The translations under genes were made by a program, and so were the position numbers. From contig CAZSXE010000056.1 in NCBI GenBank assembly GCA_964611185.1, positions 1-7,188 of the forward strand: a stretch of 7,188 nucleotides of DNA, in the 5' to 3' direction. The stretch's first letter is position 1. Every line of letters starts with the position of its first letter. The notes under the pieces were generated by a model that worked only from the letters and a program-made list of their open reading frames with translations, made no database searches and was not told the DNA's origin. The DNA is from CAAGNP01 sp964611185 (GTDB lineage: Bacteria > Bacteroidota > Bacteroidia > Bacteroidales > UBA932). Positions 1 to 6,045 of this stretch are shown one piece after another.

Positions 1-27
1 AACGCTATCCTAAAAGAGGGAAGCGTT
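1..27. other. Hairpin at the left window edge
   Basis: AACGCT at 1-6 pairs perfectly with AGCGTT at 22-27. After one A/A mismatch the stem continues with four more pairs (8-11 with 17-20, one of them G-U), leaving a five-base loop. No T-run follows directly, so it is not a classical intrinsic terminator. It may be the 3' end of an upstream transcript cut by the window edge. No gene can be supported in 1-125: the frames open into the window close at 27-29 or 94-96 and neither tail is recognisable. Confidence 0.35.
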
Positions 28-70
28 GATGAATATTTGAAATATCCGTTTATTTATTTCCTTGTTTTTC

Positions 71-101
71 TTTTATTCTGTTTGTTTTATGACTAACTTT
101 G
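71..101 (+). promoter_or_regulatory. Putative Bacteroidetes-type promoter for the AsmA-like gene
   Basis: TAACTTTG at 94-101 is a full match to the Bacteroidetes -7 box TAnnTTTG. TTTT at 71-74, 19 bases upstream, is a one-mismatch candidate for the -33 TTTG. Transcription would begin near 105-108 and give a leader of about 20 bases to the ATG at 126. This argues against a TTG start at 114, which would leave almost no leader. The match is to a short, AT-rich motif, so chance is possible. Confidence 0.45.
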
Positions 102-125
102 TCATAAGGATAATTGTGGTTTTAT

Positions 126-3100
126 ATGTCTATTTTTAAATATAAATGGTTGAAGATTACAGCGATAGTAGTTGTCTCTGTTGTTTTTCTATTTGTATTG
201 TTACCTACCGGAATGACTGCATTTCTTTCTTCTGATGGGATGAGGCCTAAAATTAATAAGATTTGCAGCTCTTTTGTCCCTAAGGGTGAAATAGTTATGG
301 ATACTGTTTCTATTTCTCTCTATGATGAATTTCCCTGTTTAAGTCTCGAATTGTCGAACGGTTATATTAAATCAAAAGTTTTTGAAAATGATTCTTTGAA
401 TCTGTTGTACGGGGAGATTGTCCCTGAAGATGCGTTCAATCTTCTCAGGTTTGATAAATTGATAATATCTGTCAATATTCCTCAGCTGATTTTCGGGAAA
501 ATTAATATAAGAGGTCTGCAGCTCGATGGTACTAATATATATGCTTATATCTCCCCTTGGGGGAAGGCAAACTGGGATATTTTCGGCGAAGAGGATAGTG
601 AAGATGACGAGGATGAGTCATCCGGTCAGCTTAATCTTAACGCCAATAAAATATCTGTTCGTAATACCCATCTAATTTTTGACGACAGTAAAAAACAAAA
701 CTCTTTTGAGGCTACCATAGGTGATTTTTATGCAGGGGGGAAAATAGCGCTTGATTTCAATGAACTTGCCATCGACAGGGTGAAGATGGATAGAAGTGAT
801 TTCGTCTTATATATGGAGGAAAGTCAATCGTTGGCAGAGGTTCACATAGATTCTGTGTTGTTTGCCCATAAGGAAGATGATTTATATAATATTGCTTTCG
901 TTTCCAAATCTAATCTTATGATGCAGTCGAAGGTTTATACATCTGAATTTCCTTTCTCCATACTTGGCGTTGTTGGTTTGGATTTTACGGATCTTAATAA
1001 TTATCAGGTTGACAGTACAGTAGTTTCAGTGGCCGGTTCTGATATTGTTCTTGACGGTAGGGTATCTTTAAGAGAAGGTGGGATTTTTACAAATATTATG
1101 TGCAATGTCCCTATTCTTGATTTCGGACGGTTTCTTCCTTATTGTAATACTCAGGCCTTTCCTGAGTTGGAGGGGATGGCTACTGATCTCACGGCCTCTT
1201 TAGATGCAGAAATTGTGGGCAGATATGAGATAGAAGAGGGTACATTGCCGGCCATTAAAGCTGACTTGCAGATTCCTGGGGGAAGTCTCCATTATCCCGG
1301 TATAGATGTGGATGTAAATAAATTGGTATTTGACGGGATGATTAATTATGATCCTTATAATGAGGATTCTACGACTGTGTCGATAAATGATATTGGTATT
1401 ATAGCGACTGGTCTTACTCTTGAGGGGAAAGGGAAAGGGATAAATATGATCAATGATCCCCATTTTGATTTGAGGTTTAAAGGGAGTGCCGATCTTACTA
1501 CTTTATCTCGCATTTTTTTAAAGGACTTTGGCATCACTGCCGATGGTGATATGTCTATCAATATGCTTGCTAATTTCAAATTGAGCGATTTGAGTCTTCA
1601 GAAAATCGGAAATACCCGTTTTTTCGGTAATTGTAAAAGCGATGATTTGCTGATAGATATTCCTCAGGATTCCATATATGCTATGATGCGAGGAGTTACT
1701 TTGAATTTCGGTTCATTTACCAATACTCGCGATTCCCTCTTGGGAATTGGTCTTCAGACCCTCAGAGTGGGGTTCAAAGCAGATACCTCTGATGTTAATT
1801 TTAAGGATGCTATGCTGATTAATCTGTCGAAGGCGAAAGCTGAGGTAAAGATGGCTGCCGAAGGTCTTAATGGCGATACTACTACTGTCCATCCACTTCG
1901 TGGCAATGTGGAAGCTGCCGGGATAAGAATCGCTGCCTCCGATTCTATGAAAATGGGTGGGAGAAATCTTAAAGCAAGTGTCGATGTGCTTCCATCGCCC
2001 GATGACCCTACTACTCCGCAGATTGTATTAAATACCAATGCCGGAGGGTTGTTATATAGGGATTTGGAAAACTGGTTTTCGTTGCGAAATGGAAGTATCA
2101 AGATGAATTGTACTACTTCCGAGTATGCACTTAAAAAGAGAAGGAGTAATGTGGAAATACAGGCTCGAATGAATAAATGGCTTGATTCTTTACAGACAAT
2201 ATATCCTGAGGTGGAGCGTGATTCGCTTTTTGCCCATTTCAGAAGGATCAGTTCTGCAGCTGACCAATTTGGCGAAGCCGGAAATATAGATATGAGTGTG
2301 GATAAGAGTATAGGGGAGTTGTTGAATAAATGGGATGTAAATTGTTCCGTAAAGGCTAAAAGCGGTAGGGTGACTACCCCTTATTTCCCTCTTAAGAACA
2401 CTCTTTCGGGTATAGACCTCTCTTTTACCACCAATGAGATCAGGTTCAATGAGACACTTTTCAATCTCGGAGAAAGTGATCTCGAGATTACAGGGAGAAT
2501 TTGGGGCATACGAAGAGCTGTGACAAGTCGGGGAAAGCTGCGTGCAGATTTGAAAATCAATTCAGATACCCTCAATATCAATGAGATACTTAATGCACTT
2601 GATGCTTCTTCTGCCTATATGAAATCAAGCGATGCTTTAAAGGATTCCATAGCTTCTTCAAAAAGTGAGGAGGATATTCAGAAAATATTATCCAATCAGG
2701 TAGATACAGTAAAAAGTGATAAGTTGATTATTGTCCCCGGGAATGTAAATATGAAACTTGGGCTTCATGTTGGTTATGGCAAGTTTGCCAATATTGTCCT
2801 TGACGAAATTTCAGGTGAGGTGGTGGCTAAGGACAGATGTCTTCAGATAAAGGATCTTTCTGCTGTTACCGAAGCAGGAAATCTCTCTCTTACAGCACTT
2901 TATGCTACTAAAAGTAGAGAAGATATTTCGACGGGATTCGATCTTGAGCTAAAAGATGTTCAGGTTGAAAAACTCATTAGTTTAATTCCGGAGGTTGATA
3001 CACTTCTTCCTATGCTGCGCTCTTTTCAGGGGCAGATTAATTGCCTTATGGCGGCAACAGCATCGATAGATACCTCTATGAATATAATACTGCCGTCTTT

Positions 3101-3926
3101 GAGCGGAGTGGGAAGGATTAAAGGAAAAAATCTTGTTTTGCTCGATGGTAAAACATTTTCCGAAATTGCCAAAATGCTTAGGTTTAAAAATAAAAAGAAC
3201 AACCTTATCGACAGTATTTCGGTCGAGATGTTGGTTCAGGATAATATTATCGAGCTTTTCCCTTTTATAATGCAGATGGATAGGTATCAGGCAGGTGTAA
3301 GTGGTATTCAAAATCTCGATATGAGTTTCAAGTATCATATTTCAGTCATTAAATCTCCGCTGCCGATTCGTCTGGGTATAAACATTTTCGGTAATTTCGA
3401 CGATATGAAATTTCGCCTTTGCAAGCCTAAATACAAGAGTGCGAATCTCCCTGTTTATTCAAAAATTATCGATGATTCGAGGGTAAATCTTGTTAAGAGT
3501 ATCGATGAAATCATAAAGAGAGGTATTGATAGAAGGAGTGTGTCCTCTATTGCCGTTGTTCCTGCAAATACCTCTGTCGTGAAAAATGATATTGTCTCCG
3601 ATACGGAGCAGCTCTCTGCCGAGGATTCTCTTTCTCTAAGAAAAGAGGGAATTATTCCTAAACCTTCGGTCAATGAAGAGACTCCTGCCGGGCTTTCGCC
3701 CAATGNNNNNNNNNNNNNNNNNNNNNNNNNNNNNNNNNNNNNNNNNNNNNNNNNNNNNNNNNNNNNNNNNNNNNNNNNNNNNNNNNNNNNNNNNNNNNNN
3801 NNNNNCAATGAAGAGACTCCTGCCGGGCTTTCGCCCAATGGTGGAGGGAAATCCGAGGATCCCATTGCACGGAGTGCTACTCCTTTTTCTGAAGCTCTAA
3901 TGCCCCGAGAGGATCGTCGGTGGTGA
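126..3926 (+). CDS. AsmA-family envelope protein (C-terminal end uncertain, interrupted by assembly gap)
   Basis: This is a large inner-membrane-anchored protein of the AsmA family, about 1,266 residues as drawn. AsmA-like proteins are bridge-like or periplasmic proteins linked to outer-membrane assembly and phospholipid transport; the specific role here is not known. One N-terminal membrane segment spans about residues 9-26, followed by a long beta-rich periplasmic part. The family-typical GKANWDI lies at residues 146-152, directly before a strongly acidic stretch (about 154-165). The conserved C-terminal AsmA region begins around residue 988 (IKGKNLVLLDGKTF, then the IDSISVEM and PLPIRLGINIFGNFDDMKF blocks). 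The last 130 or so residues are low-complexity and probably disordered. ATG 126 is preferred over TTG 114 because the membrane helix follows directly and the promoter lies just upstream. The gap covers residues 1194-1227, so both frame and end after it are provisional. The drawn tail runs 50 bases into the convergent GDPD gene and through a terminator-like hairpin, so the true stop may be elsewhere. Confidence 0.88.
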   Translation: MSIFKYKWLKITAIVVVSVVFLFVLLPTGMTAFLSSDGMRPKINKICSSFVPKGEIVMDTVSISLYDEFPCLSLELSNGYIKSKVFENDSLNLLYGEIVPEDAFNLLRFDKLIISVNIPQLIFGKINIRGLQLDGTNIYAYISPWGKANWDIFGEEDSEDDEDESSGQLNLNANKISVRNTHLIFDDSKKQNSFEATIGDFYAGGKIALDFNELAIDRVKMDRSDFVLYMEESQSLAEVHIDSVLFAHKEDDLYNIAFVSKSNLMMQSKVYTSEFPFSILGVVGLDFTDLNNYQVDSTVVSVAGSDIVLDGRVSLREGGIFTNIMCNVPILDFGRFLPYCNTQAFPELEGMATDLTASLDAEIVGRYEIEEGTLPAIKADLQIPGGSLHYPGIDVDVNKLVFDGMINYDPYNEDSTTVSINDIGIIATGLTLEGKGKGINMINDPHFDLRFKGSADLTTLSRIFLKDFGITADGDMSINMLANFKLSDLSLQKIGNTRFFGNCKSDDLLIDIPQDSIYAMMRGVTLNFGSFTNTRDSLLGIGLQTLRVGFKADTSDVNFKDAMLINLSKAKAEVKMAAEGLNGDTTTVHPLRGNVEAAGIRIAASDSMKMGGRNLKASVDVLPSPDDPTTPQIVLNTNAGGLLYRDLENWFSLRNGSIKMNCTTSEYALKKRRSNVEIQARMNKWLDSLQTIYPEVERDSLFAHFRRISSAADQFGEAGNIDMSVDKSIGELLNKWDVNCSVKAKSGRVTTPYFPLKNTLSGIDLSFTTNEIRFNETLFNLGESDLEITGRIWGIRRAVTSRGKLRADLKINSDTLNINEILNALDASSAYMKSSDALKDSIASSKSEEDIQKILSNQVDTVKSDKLIIVPGNVNMKLGLHVGYGKFANIVLDEISGEVVAKDRCLQIKDLSAVTEAGNLSLTALYATKSREDISTGFDLELKDVQVEKLISLIPEVDTLLPMLRSFQGQINCLMAATASIDTSMNIILPSLSGVGRIKGKNLVLLDGKTFSEIAKMLRFKNKKNNLIDSISVEMLVQDNIIELFPFIMQMDRYQAGVSGIQNLDMSFKYHISVIKSPLPIRLGINIFGNFDDMKFRLCKPKYKSANLPVYSKIIDDSRVNLVKSIDEIIKRGIDRRSVSSIAVVPANTSVVKNDIVSDTEQLSAEDSLSLRKEGIIPKPSVNEETPAGLSPNXXXXXXXXXXXXXXXXXXXXXXXXXXXXXXXXXXNEETPAGLSPNGGGKSEDPIARSATPFSEALMPREDRRW
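3671..3705. repeat. 35-bp direct repeat, left copy, abutting the gap
   Basis: This 35-bp stretch is identical to 3806-3840 on the other side of the gap. It begins and ends with CAATG, so it equals one 30-bp unit plus the first five bases of a next unit. In the AsmA frame it encodes NEETPAGLSPN (residues 1183-1193). It contains GGGCTTTCGCCC, a four-pair stem with a four-base loop that reads as a GAAA (GNRA) tetraloop hairpin on the - strand. Confidence 0.95.
3706..3805. other. Assembly gap (100 N)
   Basis: Exactly 100 unknown bases. That round number is conventionally used for a gap of unknown length, so it should not be taken as a measured distance. The sequence on each side ends in the same 35 bases. 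Either the contigs simply overlap and the gap is not real, or assembly failed in a tandem array of the 30-bp unit. Confidence 0.97.
3806..3840. repeat. 35-bp direct repeat, right copy, abutting the gap
   Basis: Exact second copy of 3671-3705. It again encodes NEETPAGLSPN if the frame is kept (residues 1228-1238 as drawn). The start-to-start distance is 135 bases, which preserves frame only because the gap was written as 100 N. If the true gap shifts the frame, the AsmA frame would close either at the TGA at 3809-3811 or at 3898-3900. Confidence 0.95.
3871..3889 (+). terminator. Intrinsic terminator-like hairpin, + strand
   Basis: GGAGT (3871-3875) and ACTCC (3879-3883) form a perfect five-pair stem around the three-base loop GCT, followed at once by TTTTTCT. 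This is a short but well-formed Rho-independent terminator for + strand transcripts, expected for the AsmA gene. It lies 35-50 bases before the drawn AsmA stop at 3924-3926. The GDPD stop codon (read on the - strand, 3877-3879) falls at the edge of its loop. No T-run follows in the - direction, so it would not serve GDPD. Confidence 0.6.
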
Positions 3927-4680
3927 TGAAATCTACTCCGGCTCCTATCATCTGGCGCATTAAGTCTATTTTATTGATTGTCCATACATTTACTTTCATC
4001 CCTAAATCGTGTGCTTCTTTTACCCATTCGGGGTGATTGACGATGGCAGAATAATGATAGTCAAGATTGGGAACCCCCATGCTTTTAACCTCTTTTGGCG
4101 GTTTGTTGGATGTTAGAAATGAAACAGAGGCATTTGGGTATGTTCTTGCAAATTCCTGGCACATAACTAAATTGAAAGAGATAAATTCAATCTGTGGCTT
4201 ATTGCCGGAGGCGGTATCGTCGAAAAAACCGAATTTGTTTACGATTCTTATTACTTCCGCGATGGCTTCCTCGTCATTGGAATCGTCAATGTGATCTTTC
4301 AATTCGAGTATAAGCTTTGTCTCAGGGTGCTTTTTACCCTCTTTAAGGTACTGATTAAGAGTGGAGATCCTCTCGCCGTTTTTAAGTTTAAGCTTTTTTA
4401 TCTCTTTAAAAGTGGCAAATTCGATGGAAATGCCGTTAATGGTGGCATCGTGATTTACTACTGCTACACCGTCTTTTGTAAGCCAAACATCAAATTCAGA
4501 GCCATAAACCCCCGCTTCAGCTGCTTTTTGGAGAGATGCTATCGAGTTTTGAGCGGAACCTTCGCAGTTCCAAAAGCCTCTGTGTGCGACAATGTTATGC
4601 TGAGCGGCGATATTATTCGAAAAGTATAACATTATTAAAGTTAAAAGCAAATTTGATAGAGTTTTGGTGTTCATTATCAT
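3877..4680 (-). CDS. Secreted glycerophosphodiester phosphodiesterase (GDPD family)
   Basis: This enzyme hydrolyses glycerophosphodiesters, which come from deacylated phospholipids, to glycerol-3-phosphate and an alcohol. At 267 residues it has the length expected for a bacterial single-domain GDPD with a signal peptide. The N-terminus carries a hydrophobic segment (about residues 8-20) ending in NIAAQH; cleavage before Q27 would leave an N-terminal glutamine, common in exported Bacteroidetes proteins, so a periplasmic or surface location is inferred. The TIM-barrel active site is complete: H33 and R34 in AHRG, E62 and D64 in EFDVWLTKDG, H77 in VVNHD, and E126 with K128 in LILELK. The usual PENT motif is replaced by AQNS (43-46), a variant I recall from Bacteroidetes homologues. 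The WTIN and DFITTDDP blocks near the end are also typical. Two starts are possible, 4680 and the ATG two codons later (4674); neither has a clear ribosome site. It is divergent from the permease gene with 43 bases between starts. The physiological substrate is not shown. Confidence 0.92.
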   Translation of the reverse strand: MIMNTKTLSNLLLTLIMLYFSNNIAAQHNIVAHRGFWNCEGSAQNSIASLQKAAEAGVYGSEFDVWLTKDGVAVVNHDATINGISIEFATFKEIKKLKLKNGERISTLNQYLKEGKKHPETKLILELKDHIDDSNDEEAIAEVIRIVNKFGFFDDTASGNKPQIEFISFNLVMCQEFARTYPNASVSFLTSNKPPKEVKSMGVPNLDYHYSAIVNHPEWVKEAHDLGMKVNVWTINKIDLMRQMIGAGVDFITTDDPLGALELQKKE

Positions 4681-4696
4681 TTATTTTGTAATTTTG
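4663..4696 (+). promoter_or_regulatory. Putative promoter for the permease-kinase operon
   Basis: TAATTTTG at 4689-4696 matches the -7 box TAnnTTTG fully, and TTTG at 4663-4666 is an exact -33 element with a 22-base spacer, slightly long. Transcription would start near 4703, about 20 bases before the ATG at 4724. The 13-mer TTGTAATTTTGCT (4686-4698) recurs exactly before the Rpn gene at 7091-7103. Confidence 0.6.
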
Positions 4697-4698
4697 CT

Positions 4699-4706
4699 CA
4701 AATTTA
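4699..4706 (-). promoter_or_regulatory. Putative -7 box for the GDPD gene
   Basis: Read on the - strand this is TAAATTTG, a full match to TAnnTTTG, placing transcription start near 4692, 12-18 bases before the GDPD start. No good -33 element is seen at the expected distance; the nearest TTTG (CAAA at 4721-4724 on +) is only 14 bases away. It lies two bases from the permease -7 box, so polymerase could not occupy both promoters at once. Confidence 0.35.
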
Positions 4707-4723
4707 AAATAAAACTCTATCAA

Positions 4724-6040
4724 ATGAATACTAATCAGAAAAAAAACTACACATTACCTATTGTAATGATGTTTTTCTTGTTCTTCATGATATCTTTCGT
4801 GACAGGACTTCAGAATCCCATGGGGATAATTGTAAAAAATCAGTTTCAGGTAAGTAATTTTCTTTCACAGCTTGGAAATGCTTGTAACTTTATTGCTTAC
4901 GCGTTTATGGGACTTCCTGCAGGGCTTATGCTCAAAAGGCGCGGCTATAAATTTACTGCCCTTTCTGCCATAATTGTCGGCTTTGTCGGAGTGGGCATCT
5001 CTTTGATTTCCGGATATGTTTATAACCCTGAAACAAATAATTCTACTTTTACTTTTATTGTATATTTAATAGGTGCGTTTGTTTCCGGTTTCTCCATGTG
5101 TATGCTTAATACGGTGGTTAATCCTATGCTTAATACCCTCGGTGGAGGTGGAAATAAAGGTAATCAGCTTATACAGTGGGGCGGTTCTATTAATTCAATA
5201 GGAGCTACTATCGTTCCGGTATTCGTAGGATATCTTATCGGTGATGCTACCAGAGCTACTATCGGTTCAGCAAGACCGGCGCTTCTTATTGCCATGGGCG
5301 TATTTGCACTTGCTTTTATTGTCCTTATTGCAGTTAAAATTCCGGAACCTCATATTGAACTTAAAAGTGATGCTGCTAAAGAAAAAGATCCTCATGGTCC
5401 ATTCTCTTTCCGACACTTTATACTTGGTATAATTGCTATCTTTATATATGTAGGTGTGGAAGTAGGGATTCCCAATATTGCTAATTTGTTTATGACACAG
5501 TCTGTTGCCGAAGGCGGATTGGCAATTGATGCCACCATTGCCGGAAGCATAGCAGGTACCTATTGGTTTTTGATGTTGTGCGGTCGTCTATTTGGAGCAT
5601 CCATAGGAGGTAAGGTTTCGAGTAAAGCAATGCTTATATTTACTACGATTGCAGGGATTGTATTGATGATTTTTGCGATATTCACCCCTCTTACAAATAT
5701 TGTAAAGATGCCTGTATTCCAGTCTGACATCTCTTTTGGACTTGTAGAAGTTCCGCTGAGCATTATGCTCATCATCCTTTGCGGTCTGTGCACTTCCATT
5801 ATGTGGGGTGGTATATTTAATCTTGCAGTCGAGGGACTTGGAAAATATACAGCTGCTGCTTCAGGGATATTTATGATTATGGTATGCGGCGGAGGTATTC
5901 TTCCTCTTATTCAAGGCGCTGTGGCAGATGGAACCAGCTATATTTCAAGCTATTGGGTAGTAGTAGTGGGAATGGCTTATATGTTGTTCTATGCTCTTAT
6001 AGGATCAAAAAATGTTAATAAAGATATTAAAACAGAATAA
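4724..6040 (+). CDS. MFS sugar permease, FHS (fucose-galactose-glucose:H+ symporter) type
   Basis: This integral inner-membrane transporter of 438 residues resembles the glucose/galactose and fucose permeases of the FHS family and should bring a monosaccharide into the cell by cation symport. About 12 membrane segments are visible in two halves, joined by a charged cytoplasmic loop near residues 206-230 (PEPHIELKSDAAKEKDPHGP). The first helix (about 11-29) ends in VTGLQNPMG. The motif-A-like GLMLKRRGYK follows TM2, and the stretch around 131-165 (NPMLNTLGGGGNKG, QWGGSINSIGA) is characteristic of this branch. ATG 4724 is chosen because an upstream TTG at 4664 would read through the promoter and the inverted repeat. 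It is the first gene of an operon, with five bases between its stop and the ROK kinase start. Substrate is not decided; glucose, galactose, fucose and N-acetylglucosamine are all transported by relatives, and the kinase next door favours glucose or an N-acetylhexosamine. Confidence 0.9.
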   Translation: MNTNQKKNYTLPIVMMFFLFFMISFVTGLQNPMGIIVKNQFQVSNFLSQLGNACNFIAYAFMGLPAGLMLKRRGYKFTALSAIIVGFVGVGISLISGYVYNPETNNSTFTFIVYLIGAFVSGFSMCMLNTVVNPMLNTLGGGGNKGNQLIQWGGSINSIGATIVPVFVGYLIGDATRATIGSARPALLIAMGVFALAFIVLIAVKIPEPHIELKSDAAKEKDPHGPFSFRHFILGIIAIFIYVGVEVGIPNIANLFMTQSVAEGGLAIDATIAGSIAGTYWFLMLCGRLFGASIGGKVSSKAMLIFTTIAGIVLMIFAIFTPLTNIVKMPVFQSDISFGLVEVPLSIMLIILCGLCTSIMWGGIFNLAVEGLGKYTAAASGIFMIMVCGGGILPLIQGAVADGTSYISSYWVVVVGMAYMLFYALIGSKNVNKDIKTE

Positions 6041-6045
6041 TAATA

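Larger units (their letters stand above)
4651..4725. repeat. 15-bp perfect inverted repeat around the divergent promoter region
   Basis: ATTTGATAGAGTTTT at 4651-4665 is the exact reverse complement of AAAACTCTATCAAAT at 4711-4725, with a 45-bp spacer. The left arm lies inside GDPD codons for KTLSN and touches the candidate -33 element of the permease promoter. The right arm runs up to and into the permease start codon (4724-4726). The spacer holds both candidate -7 boxes. Both arms are unlikely to lie in one transcript, so a DNA-level role (paired operator or recombination arm) fits better than an RNA hairpin. Confidence 0.85.

Noticed and set aside
1..96. Open frame from the left edge, 31 residues to a stop at 94-96
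   Set aside because: The residues are a translation of T-rich intergenic DNA and overlap the promoter. Another frame closing at 27-29 is equally possible, and neither tail is recognisable.
114..125. TTG start for the AsmA gene, four codons upstream of ATG 126
   Set aside because: It lies only 13 bases after a full -7 promoter box, leaving almost no leader, and the added residues WFY contribute nothing; AAGGA at 106-110 is only three bases away, too close for a ribosome site.
1200..3338. Several - strand open frames of 66-118 codons inside the AsmA gene
   Set aside because: They overlap a well-conserved coding gene, have no recognisable domains and no promoters; they are antisense shadows.
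3671..3840. CRISPR-like array (repeat, unknown, repeat)
   Set aside because: The copies lie in a coding frame and share a periodicity that suggests tandem units without spacers; no cas gene is present.
3671..3840. Target-site duplication or attachment-site pair around a missing mobile element
   Set aside because: 35 bp is far too long for a target-site duplication, there is no tRNA or integrase nearby, and a tandem repeat or contig overlap explains identical gap edges more simply.
4067..4629. Two + strand open frames of 75 and 112 codons antisense to GDPD
   Set aside because: The GDPD active-site motifs on the other strand are complete and collinear, so these are shadow frames.
4664..4723. 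Upstream TTG start adding 20 hydrophobic residues to the permease
   Set aside because: The extension reads through the promoter boxes and the inverted repeat. Its hydrophobicity reflects AT-rich DNA, and MNTNQKKNYTLPIVMMFF is a natural FHS permease start.
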